From Acephala macrosclerotiorum (Eukaryota > Ascomycota > Leotiomycetes > Helotiales > Mollisiaceae), in the NCBI GenBank assembly GCA_014904845.1, contig MU119825.1:1-17206 (forward strand): DNA of 17,206 nucleotides, read 5' to 3'. The stretch's first letter is position 1; every line of letters starts with the position of its first letter. Of this stretch, positions 10,590 through 17,206 are shown piece by piece. The notes below the pieces were generated by a model, which had not been told where the DNA came from, searched no databases, and saw nothing but the letters and a program-made list of their open reading frames with translations. The position numbers and the translations under genes were made by a program.

Positions 10590-11770
10590 TAAATAAAATA
10601 AATACTATAATTTTATTGAAAACGATAAAAAAAATTACGAAGATTTCAACGATTAATTTTTTATTATTATCGTTAAAAAAATTAAAATCTTTATAGTTTT
10701 TATAATAAATAAAAAGAAAAACGATATAAAATTATTATTAAAACTACAAAAAAAAAATATAATTACAATTTTTAAATAATTATTCGAAACGTTTTAAAAA
10801 AAAAATTTAATAATTTAATTATAAAAAAAGTTTTTAATTTCGTTTAATACGATTCTAATAAATATATTAAAATTCGAATTTTTAATTCGAAATTAATTAA
10901 TAAAATCAAAAATAAAACTATCGATATTTTCTACGAAAAATCGAAACTAATAATCTAAAAATATAACAACGAAAAAAAAGAAATAATTTTTATATAATTC
11001 TCGACAATACAAAGAATTAATTAATAATTAATTATCGTTTTAATATTTTTTTTAATTCAATTTCTAAGTAAAAAAATTAAAATATAGTTTTGTAATATTA
11101 CTTAAATTTATATTCAATTTACGACAAATTTCTAACGATTTATATTAATATATTTATTGAAAAAAATTTACTATTTATATTTATTAAATACAATTATAAT
11201 TATTTTAAAGTTTTTATATAAAATTGCGAAAATAAAAATATATTAATAAACTACGTATTATAAGTATTATAAAAAAAATTATTTATAATTACGTCGATAT
11301 ACGATTTTTACTTTTTAATTATAATTATTAAAAAAATTTTCGACGTTATTAAAATACAAATCGATAATATATTTATATTAATAGAAGAAAAAAATTTTAT
11401 TTTCGAGAAAAACGAATTCAATAAAATTAAATTTTTGATTAAATTTAAAAAAGTTTTAATATTAGAAATATTATTGATTTTTAATAAATACGTTTTAATT
11501 TAATTCGAAAATACGATTTAATTACAATAAAAAAATCAAAGTAAAAAAATTAAATTAATAAATATTAAATCATTTAATTTTTAAATTAAATATTAAAAAT
11601 AATAAATTAAAAAAATTTATATTATTACAATTTATTAATTTGAAATAGTTTTCGATTTATTTATTATTATTTAATATTAAAATTTAACGAAAAAAAAAAT
11701 ATTATATTAAATAAAAAATTAAAATAATAGATTAAAAATTTAAATATATTATTTTCAATTTATTTATAAT
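10590..11770 (+). pseudogene. Inner element: Copia reverse transcriptase remnant
   Basis: Peptides recognisable as fungal Copia RT occur in order: VFNFV-stop-YDSNK from 10830, IRIFNSKLINKIK, YEKSKLII at 10932-10955, then a stretch with STIQR, then the motif A region FCNIT at 11088-11102, where the catalytic Asp codon is AAT (Asn, 11094-11096). The Q-T-D-D-T catalytic box reads QIDNI at 11357-11371, keeping the first Asp (GAT, 11363-11365) and losing the second to Asn (AAT, 11366-11368). Downstream, LIEEKNF and KVLILEILLIFN match the region that follows in the family. Comparing the two copies makes clear that the ancestral codons were GAT and that RIP changed them. Confidence 0.87.
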
Positions 11771-12295
11771 AAAATTTTTCGTTTTTATCGATAATTTATT
11801 TGCAAATAATAAAAATTTTAATTTTTAAATTAAATATAAAATTATTTTAACAAATAAATACTAATTGAACAATAAAAAATTTAAAATCAAAAGAAATTTT
11901 ATTTATTACAATTCTATTAAAAATAAACGTATTACTAAAAACGTTTTAATTTTTGAAATATATAATATAGTAAAAAAAATCGATATAGTAATCGTAATTG
12001 AATTTACTATTAATATAATTACTCAATAATTCGACTTTTTTAAAATCTCGATAATCGTTTACATAGATTTATATTCGCTATACGAATATTTAATCAAATT
12101 GAAAACAATTAAAGAAAAATGTTTTATAATCGATATTATAATTTTTTATTAATCGTATAAATATAAAAAATTGTAAAAAATTCGAAAAATTAACGATTAA
12201 AATAATCTAATAAATATTATAATAAAATTAATACTTAATAAAACTTTAAAAAAGTTTCTAAATACGAATCACTTTAAAATTCGAATAAAAAAAAG
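11771..12295 (+). pseudogene. Inner element: Copia RNase H remnant, acidic residues retained
   Basis: The frame reads KFFVFIDNLFANNKN, then LTNKY, then FEIYNIVKKIDIVIVIEFT, then YIDLYSLYEYLIKLK, KEKCFIIDII and finally FLNTNHFKIRIK near 12293. These match the RNase H domain at the end of fungal Copia polyproteins. The expected acidic positions are Asp (GAT, 11790-11792), Glu (GAA, 11955-11957) and Asp (GAT, 12066-12068). All three survive here, while the outer copy has lost both Asp residues. Scattered stops still break the frame. The domain would degrade the RNA strand during reverse transcription. Confidence 0.88.
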
Positions 12296-12317
12296 AATTA
12301 AAAAAAGAAAAAACGAT

Positions 12318-12645
12318 AAAAACAATACAAAAAACTAAAAAAAAATACTTATTAAAAAAAAAAAAAAAATTTTTTTTTTTTGTATTATATTTCGAATCTT
12401 GTAATTATTTGATTTATAAAATCAAAAAAAAAAGATTTATTTTAATTTTGACGCTTATAATTTTTGACGAACTTCGAAAATAACGCTAGTTTACTAGCGT
12501 TATTCTCAAAGTTTAATCATATGATTTTTGTATTAAAATATCAACGAATTTTACGTATTAACGAATTATAATAAAAAAAAATAATAATAGCGTTTTTTAA
12601 ATAATTAAATTGAATCAATTTTTATTACAAAAAAAAAACTATCAA
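12318..12645 (+). other. Inner element: 3' untranslated region before the 3' LTR
   Basis: This is 328 bp between the end of the RNase H similarity and the 3' LTR. The outer element's copy is 12859-13175. It contains a run of A then T at about 12355-12381, the hairpin at 12479-12504 and, 8 bases before the LTR, an A-run (about 12629-12638) that is the best candidate for the decayed polypurine tract. No coding signal is seen. It is missing at the junction before 6529 only because the inner element inserted there. Confidence 0.7.
12479..12504. repeat. Perfect 11-bp stem hairpin in the Copia 3' untranslated region
   Basis: AATAACGCTAG (12479-12489) pairs perfectly with CTAGCGTTATT (12494-12504) around the loop TTTA. 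Outward, the pairing continues imperfectly to about 12469 and 12514, with mismatches that look like single transitions. The outer copy near 13011-13035 has lost the stem through C-to-T and G-to-A changes. It could be an RNA structure in the element's transcript. It lacks a following T-run of terminator type and should not be read as a bacterial terminator. Confidence 0.75.
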
Positions 12646-12853
12646 TGTAAGTACAATATTAGTTTAGTAGTCACGTGCAGTACTAGACCAGATCGAGACT
12701 AGCGCTTTTTGTACTAGAATTGAAATTATATTTTTCAATTTTTGTACGTTTATTAAATTTAAAATTAATAATCAATCAACGAATTATTTAATTTATTTAT
12801 TTATTTCGTTTTTGATTTATTACTAGTAATAAATATTATTAATAATACTAACA
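12646..12853 (+). repeat. 3' LTR of the inner Copia element (208 bp)
   Basis: The LTR starts TGTAAGTACAATATTAG and ends AATACTAACA, keeping the canonical TG...CA ends. It is the same length as the 5' LTR at 6529-6736, from which it differs mainly by transitions. It is followed directly by the AAAAC target duplication at 12854-12858. Confidence 0.9.
12669..12717 (+). promoter_or_regulatory. RIP-spared GC-rich island with CACGTG, inner 3' LTR
   Basis: This 49-bp island begins AGTCACGTGCAGTACTAG and contains ACCAGATCGAGACTAGCGC and GTACTAG. CACGTG is at 12672-12677. It shares GCAGTACTAG and TAGTCACGTG with the MITE at 4523-4787. Confidence 0.6.
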
Positions 12854-12858
12854 AAAAC
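12854..12858. repeat. Right target-site duplication (AAAAC) of the inner Copia element
   Basis: This matches 6524-6528 and lies directly after the 3' LTR end ACTAACA. The outer element's internal sequence resumes right after it. Confidence 0.85.
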
Positions 12859-13175
12859 AATATAAGAAACTAAAAAAAATATTTATTAAAAAAAAATAAA
12901 AAAATAAAAATTTTTATATTATATTTCGAATTTTATAATTATTTAATTTATAAAATTAAAAAAAAAAATATTATTTTAATTTCAACGTTTATAATTTTTA
13001 ACGAATTTCGAAAATACTATTAATTTATAAGTATTATTTTTAAAGTTTAATTATATAATTTTTATATTAAAATATTAACGAGTTTTACGTATTAACAAAT
13101 TACGATAAAAAAAAAAATAATAATATTTTTTTAAATAATTAAATTAAATTATTTTTATTATAAAAAAAAAACTAA
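12859..13175 (+). other. Outer element: remainder of the 3' untranslated region
   Basis: This aligns end to end with 12318-12645 of the inner copy but is more AT-rich. It is the displaced tail of the outer element and originally continued directly from 6528. The hairpin seen in the inner copy has been destroyed here. Confidence 0.8.
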
Positions 13176-13367
13176 TATAAATACAATATTAGTTTAGTAG
13201 TCACGTGCGGCACTAGGCCAGATCGGGACTAGCGCTGCTTGTACCAGAATTAAAATTATATTTTTTAATTTTTACGTATTTATTAAATTTATAATTTATA
13301 ATTAATTAACGAATTATTTAATTTATTTATTTATTTCGTTTTTAATTTATTATTAATAATACTAATA
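13176..13367 (+). repeat. 3' LTR of the outer Copia element (192 bp)
   Basis: The LTR starts TATAAATACAATATTAG (TG has become TA) and ends AATACTAATA (CA has become TA). It is 16 bp shorter than the family LTR because of a small deletion near its 3' end. It is followed by ATAAT, which matches the bases before the 5' LTR. Confidence 0.85.
13199..13247 (+). promoter_or_regulatory. RIP-spared GC-rich island with CACGTG, outer 3' LTR
   Basis: This 49-bp island begins AGTCACGTGCGGCACTAG and contains GGCCAGATCGGGACTAGCGC and GTACCAG. CACGTG is at 13202-13207. Although the rest of this LTR is nearly all A and T, the island keeps GGCCAG and GTACC, the richest version in the window. Confidence 0.6.
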
Positions 13368-13372
13368 ATAAT
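13368..13372. repeat. Right target-site duplication (ATAAT) of the outer Copia element
   Basis: This is the same five bases as 578-582, placed exactly after the last LTR. Chance agreement is possible in AT-rich DNA. Confidence 0.65.
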
Positions 13373-14639
13373 AATTATTATTTTAAATTAAAAACTTTTA
13401 ATTTAAACGTTTTATAAATATTTAAAATTAAAATAATTTTTATTAATATATAAAAAATAATTTATTTAAAATCGAATAAATTAATAAAAAAAAATTTTAA
13501 AAATTTTTATTTTTTATTTTAAATTTTTATAATTAATTTAATTAATTTTAAATAATTATTAAAATTATATTTATTAAAAAAAAATTTATAATTTTTTTTT
13601 ACGATTTAAATATATTTTTAATATATAATTTAATTATAATTAATTTAATAAATTTAATAATAAATAAATATAATTATAAAATATTTAATATTTTAATATT
13701 TTTAAATTTAATTAATAATAATTTTAATAATATAAAATATTTAAAAAGAAATTTTTAAATGTTTTAAATTAATTATTTTATATAATTTAAATATAATAAT
13801 TTTTATTTTTATATTTTATATATTTAATAAAAAAAATAATAAATAAATAAATTAAATTATTAAAAATTATTTTTAATCTCGAAAATTAAAAAAAAAATTT
13901 AATTATTAATAAATAATATAAAAATCGTTTTTTATTTTTATTTTATATTATATTAAATAATTAATATTTAAAATATAATATAATTAAAATTTTAATATTT
14001 TTTATTAAAATAATTATATATTATTTTAAAATTTTAAAATTATTTTTATTATATAATTTTTTAATATATTAATTAAATTTAAATATTATAATTAAAATTT
14101 ATTATTATTATTATTAAATTATAACATATAATAAAATTAATAAATTTTTTAATTATATATATTATATTTTATAAAATATTTTTTTAATTTTAAATATTAT
14201 TTTTATTATTATAAATTTTTTAATTTAAATTAAATTTATATAATTATTTATTCGATTAAAAAACTAATATTAATTTTTATATATATATATAATATTAATT
14301 TTTTTTATAATAAACGATTTTAATTAAATTTAATTAATTTATTAAAATTTTTATAATAAAAAAAATAATATAATAATTTTAAATTTATATATAATCGATT
14401 TAATAAAAAATATTAAAATTTTAATAAATATACAATTATAATTATAAATTATTTATTAATACAAATTATATAAAAATTATAAATAAATTAAAATTTAATT
14501 AAATATTTTTATATTTTAAATTTTAAATAATTTTATTAATAAAATATAATTGTATTTAATAAAAATCGCGATTATAAAACTTTTTAAATATATTTTCACT
14601 TTGGATATTAAATATTTAAATATTAATTATTAAAATATT
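13373..14639. other. Decayed AT-rich repeat sequence, no genes
   Basis: The first 100 bases or so (AAAAACTTTTAATTTAAACG near 13387) match the right arm of the inverted repeat at about 16467-16486, so a third, direct-orientation copy of that family starts here. A second similarity is direct: about 14275-14350 (TATATAATATTAATTTTTTT then TAATAAACGATTTT) recurs at about 15870-15945. A small less-mutated patch with TCGCGA and TTTTCACTTTGG lies at 14565-14608. No frame stays open and no RNA gene is recognised. Confidence 0.6.
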
Positions 14640-15171
14640 AAAAATTTATTTTATAATTATATAATTTTTAAAAAAAAATTTATATTTTTTTTTTTAATAA
14701 ATATAATCGTAATAATTATTTATAAGTAATACAATTAATTATAATAATTTAATATAAAAAACAAAAATTTTAAAAAGTATTTTTTTAATATAAAATTTTA
14801 TAATAAATACGTTTTTATTTAAAATATTAAAATAATTATACAATTTTTAAAAAGAATTTTAAAAAGTTTTTCTTTGAAATTATATATTAAAAAAAGTAAT
14901 TTAAATTAATTAAATTAATCGTAATAATTCGATATAAAAAACGAGAATTTTAAAAAATATTTTTCTAATAATAAAATTTCGTAGTAAATAAATTTCTATT
15001 TTAAATACTAATAAATTTATGAATTTATCGATTTTATCGTTCGATAAAATTCAAACTATTATTTTAATAAAATATTCTAATTTTAAAACTTTATAAAATC
15101 TTTAAATTAAAAATTTTTAATTTAAAATTTGAAATAAAATTAAATTACTAAAGTCGAAAACTTTATAATTA

Positions 15172-15193
15172 TTTGTAAAAACGTTTTTACAAA
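15172..15193. repeat. 22-bp perfect palindrome in the left arm
   Basis: TTTGTAAAAAC is followed immediately by its reverse complement. The equivalent place in the right arm (16395-16414, TCGTAAAAGTACTCTTACGA) is also a near-perfect palindrome although its sequence differs, so the symmetry is shared. Confidence 0.7.
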
Positions 15194-15233
15194 GTTTACG
15201 AAATAAAATATACGTCAAATAAAAAAAAAAAAA

Positions 15234-15290
15234 GCTCGTTCGCTATTGGCTCGCTTAGCGAACTATCGAACGAATTTTTTCTTTCGAAAC
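15234..15290. promoter_or_regulatory. GC-richer patch with inverted CCAAT box and nested hairpin, left arm
   Basis: The patch holds ATTGG (15245-15249, CCAAT on the minus strand). It can fold in two nested ways: TCGTTCG (15236-15242) with CGAACGA (15267-15273), and GTTCGCT (15238-15244) with AGCGAAC (15257-15263). It is one of the few places in this half of the window that is not reduced to A and T. A promoter role is inference. Confidence 0.45.
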
Positions 15291-15303
15291 GAAAAAAACA
15301 TTT

Positions 15304-16285
15304 TATAATTTTTTAATAAATTTTTTTTTTTAAATTTTTTTATAAAATATATATTTTTTAACGTATAATTTAACGTTTATTTTTATTATATTTATATAAA
15401 ATTTATATTTAAAATTATAATTAATAAATTAATATTAATATTTATTTTTAATTTTAATTTTAAAATTAAAAATATTATTAATAATTAATAATTATTATTA
15501 TTATTTTAATAAAAAATTTTTTTTTTAATTTTAAATTTTTTTAAAAAATACGAATTAATTTATAAAAAATATTAATTTATTTTTTAAATTTTTATATATA
15601 AATAAAAAAATTATATATTAAATTAATTAAATAATATTATTAAATTTTATAATTTTTTATTAAATTCTTTATAAATATATAATTATTTAAATTTTAATAA
15701 TAATAAAATTTTTTTAATAAATATAATTTAATTAAAATTATATAATATAATAAATAATTTTTTTTTATATAAATAAATATAATTTTATTTTTTAATTTTT
15801 AATTTATAATAAAATAATTTTTTATTATATAAAATTTTTATATATAAATTTTAAAATTAATATTAATTTTTTTATATATATATAATATTAATATTTTTTA
15901 TAATAAACGATTTTATTTTAATTTAATTAATTTATTAAAAAAAATATAATACGTAATAAATATATTACATTTAAATAATAATATTATAATAATAATAAAA
16001 TTTTTAATTTAATTAAAAAATATTATTACGAATTATATAATTTGTAATACGTAATTAAATTAATATTTAAAATATTAATATATAAAAAAATAAAATTTCT
16101 CGTAATAAAATATTAAAATTTTAATTATAATTATAAATTTTTTTTAAATATATTTTTATTTTAAATATTAAAATTAATAATTGTTTTTTTAATAAAAAAT
16201 ATTAAAAAATTTTAAATACGTTTTTATTTTAAATAATAAAATATTTATTTAAATTTTAAATACGTTTTTATTTTAAATATTAAAA
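15304..16285. other. Spacer of the inverted repeat, AT-rich and gene-free
   Basis: These 982 bp of almost pure A and T separate the two arms. If the arms are terminal repeats of a transposon, a transposase gene would be expected here, but the length is short and no coding frame or motif is visible. About 15870-15945 repeats 14275-14350 in direct orientation. Near 16213-16285 a short unit containing TTTTAAATACGTTTTTATTT occurs twice. Confidence 0.6.
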
Positions 16286-16290
16286 ATGTT

Positions 16291-16350
16291 TTTCTCGTTT
16301 CGAAAAAAAGAACTCGTTGAACGACTCGCTAAACGAGCCAATAGTAGACG
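16291..16350. promoter_or_regulatory. GC-richer patch with CCAAT box, right arm
   Basis: The patch reads CTCGCTAAACGAGCCAATAG at its centre, with CCAAT at 16338-16342 and a short CTCG/CGAG stem just before it. CGAGCCAATAG is identical in the left arm on the other strand. It is spared from the A/T conversion seen around it. Whether it is a working promoter element cannot be told. Confidence 0.45.
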
Positions 16351-16680
16351 GGTTTTTTCTTTCGATACTCGATACATATTTTACTTTATAAACCTCGTAA
16401 AAGTACTCTTACGAAGAATTATAAAATCTTTGACTTTAGTAATTTACTCTTATTTTAAGTTTCAAACTAAAAACTTTTAATTTAAACGTTTTATAAACAT
16501 TTGAAATTAGTATAATTTTATTGAAATTTTGAATTTTATCGAGCGATAAAAATCGATAAATTGATAAACTTTTTAATATTTAAAATAAAAACGTATTACG
16601 AAATTTTATATTATTAAAAAAACATTTTTTATAATTCTCGTTTTTATATTCAATTACTACGATCGATTTAATTAGTTTAA

Positions 16681-16758
16681 ATTATTTTATTTAATATTTA
16701 ATTTAAATTATTTTATTTAATATTTAATTTAAATTATTTTATTTAATATTTAATTTAA
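16681..16758. repeat. Three perfect tandem copies of a 26-bp unit
   Basis: A unit beginning ATTATTTTATTTAATATTTA is repeated at 16681, 16707 and 16733 without a mismatch. The matching place in the second tandem unit (near 16930-16955) and in the left arm has a single copy, so the expansion is specific to this unit. Perfect identity suggests it expanded after most mutation had occurred. Confidence 0.85.
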
Positions 16759-17035
16759 AAAAAAAAAATTTAAAATTTTTTTTAAAAATTATATAATCGT
16801 AAAACAATTTCAATATTAAAATATTTTAATACTTTAAATAAAAACGTACTTTTAATAAAATTTTATACTAAGAAAATACTTTTTAAAACTCTCGTTTTAT
16901 ATTTAATTACTACGATTAATTTAATCAATTTAAATTACTTTATTTAGTATATAATTTTAAAAAAAAACTTTTTAAAACTTTTTTTGAAAATTATATAACT
17001 ATGAAATAAAATAGAATTTATTTTAAGTTCGTATT

Positions 17036-17206
17036 TACTATTAAACAATAAAACTATTGAAATTACTATTAACGTTTTTTTATAATATATACGTTTATAT
17101 ACAATTGTAATTCAAACGTAAAAATCGATTAAAAAAAAACGAATTATTAATATAAATTAAATTTTTCGATTTCGATTAAAGTTTTTTTTTTTTTTTTTAA
17201 TTTTTT
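17036..17206. other. AT-rich right edge, no genes
   Basis: Beyond the inverted repeat arm the sequence is AT-rich with scattered CpG and ends in a long T-run (about 17181-17198). No repeat, frame or RNA gene is recognised. The feature runs off the window. Confidence 0.5.

Larger units (their letters stand above)
6529..12853 (+). mobile_element. Inner (younger) Ty1/Copia LTR retrotransposon, 6325 bp, RIP-mutated
   Basis: This is a full-length element with 208-bp LTRs at 6529-6736 and 12646-12853, and an internal region of 5909 bp carrying remnants of integrase, RT and RNase H in Copia order. It inserted into the 3' part of an older copy of its own family, with the 5-bp duplication AAAAC on both sides. 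It is less damaged than the outer element: more CpA is left, the RNase H acidic residues survive, and longer stretches of peptide are readable. Stops, lost catalytic residues and at least one frameshift (8 A bases near 10173 against 9 in the outer copy) make it non-autonomous. It also carries a 27-bp insertion at 9216-9242 and two further length differences near 8800-8850 and 9550-9595. Confidence 0.9.
583..13367 (+). mobile_element. Outer (older) Ty1/Copia LTR retrotransposon, heavily RIP-mutated, interrupted by a younger copy
   Basis: The outer element consists of 583-6528 plus 12859-13367. Between these lies a second copy of the same family. Its 5' LTR is 583-772, its internal region is 773-6528 and about 12859-13175, and its 3' LTR is 13176-13367. 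Removing the inner element and one AAAAC duplication rejoins the internal region: sequence up to the AAAAC at 6524-6528 continues at 12859, exactly as in the uninterrupted inner copy around 12313-12330. Without the inserted MITE the outer element is about 6.2 kb, similar to the inner copy at 6325 bp. ATAAT flanks both ends. The order integrase, reverse transcriptase, RNase H on the + strand makes it Copia rather than Gypsy. Every frame is interrupted, so it cannot move by itself. It is more mutated than the inner copy throughout, including at catalytic codons. Confidence 0.88.
14640..15303 (-). repeat. Left arm of a large inverted repeat
   Basis: The reverse complement of this arm aligns with about 16286-17035. 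The best part is at the inner end, where both arms read TCGTTTCGAAA, later CGAGCCAATAG, then GACTTTAGTAATTTA, then AAATCGATAAATT or a close variant. Outward, each arm has two tandem units of roughly 180-250 bp, here about 14826-15003 and 14640-14820, each containing a segment like AAATAAAAACGTA. Arm differences are mainly transitions plus indels. It may be a long terminal inverted repeat of a DNA transposon, or two copies of one repeat in head-to-head orientation. Confidence 0.7.
16286..17035 (+). repeat. Right arm of the large inverted repeat
   Basis: This is the inverted partner of 14640-15303. It is less mutated near its inner end, so a chance 64-codon frame is open over 16286-16480. The tandem units are about 16581-16834 and 16835-17010. 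The first unit is longer because of a 26-bp triplication. The outer limit is where alignment with the left arm fades and is uncertain by tens of bases. Confidence 0.7.

Noticed and set aside
12318..13175. A 320-330 bp mobile cassette or a 536-bp LTR, suggested by the segment being present before two LTRs and absent before another
   Set aside because: Nested insertion with the AAAAC duplication explains the pattern completely. The segment is the normal 3' end of the element, and the inner copy inserted right at its left edge in the outer copy.
583..13367. Tandem array of retrotransposons formed by unequal recombination
   Set aside because: A recombination array would lack a target duplication around the middle element and would not show a lightly mutated block flanked by heavily mutated parts of a single older copy.
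16286..16480. 64-codon open frame on the plus strand
   Set aside because: It lies in the less-mutated inner end of the right inverted-repeat arm. The same frame in the left arm meets a TAG after about a dozen codons, so it is not conserved. Composition is repeat-like and no domain is recognised.
1..17206. Mitochondrial, plastid, malaria-type or other naturally AT-rich genome
   Set aside because: No organellar genes or tRNAs are present, no coding frames are open, and the differences between copies are directional C-to-T and G-to-A changes in long duplicated retroelements, as expected from RIP in a fungal nucleus.
1..17206. CRISPR array, replication origin, point centromere or bacterial terminators
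   Set aside because: There are no regularly spaced conserved repeats with unique spacers. AT-richness alone is not evidence for an origin or centromere. Poly-T and hairpins occur here by composition.

Overview
The window is a gene-free, extremely AT-rich block typical of an AT isochore in a filamentous ascomycete (Pezizomycotina) that has repeat-induced point mutation (RIP). Three things support this: repeats kilobases long, differences between copies that are overwhelmingly C-to-T and G-to-A, and a decayed Ty1/Copia retrotransposon whose residual peptides resemble known fungal Copia polyproteins. I see no intact host gene, tRNA, rRNA or CRISPR array. The species cannot be named from this sequence.

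Layout. 1-577 is AT-rich flank. 578-13372 is one nested retrotransposon locus. An outer, heavily mutated Copia element runs from its 5' LTR (583-772) to its 3' LTR (13176-13367) and is bracketed by the 5-bp target duplication ATAAT. It is split near its 3' end by a second, younger copy of the same family (6529-12853), which has 208-bp LTRs at both ends and is bracketed by AAAAC. Both copies are on the + strand. Read through RIP damage, integrase, reverse transcriptase and RNase H can be recognised in that order, which is the Copia order. All reading frames are broken by stops and small frameshifts. A 265-bp unmutated MITE-like element (4523-4787, TA duplication, 12-bp terminal inverted repeats) sits in the integrase-RT linker of the outer copy, and the inner copy supplies the empty site. 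The inner copy carries a 27-bp insertion with a TTA duplication (9213-9245).

From 13373 to the end is a second repeat family. It includes a large inverted repeat (arms about 14640-15303 and 16286-17035, spacer about 980 bp). Each arm holds a two-unit tandem repeat and, at its inner end, a GC-richer patch containing a CCAAT box. The sequence flanking the outer Copia element looks like a further decayed copy of this family, so the retrotransposon probably landed in it.

Inferred history: the inverted-repeat family arrived first, then the outer Copia element, then RIP, then the inner Copia element, then more RIP, and lastly the MITE, which either came after RIP or was too short to be hit. The main oddity is a 49-bp GC-rich island around CACGTG that stays readable in all four LTRs although everything around it has been reduced to A and T. 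Also notable is that the C and G left in the mutated DNA are almost all in CpG. I found no evidence of a new multi-gene system.
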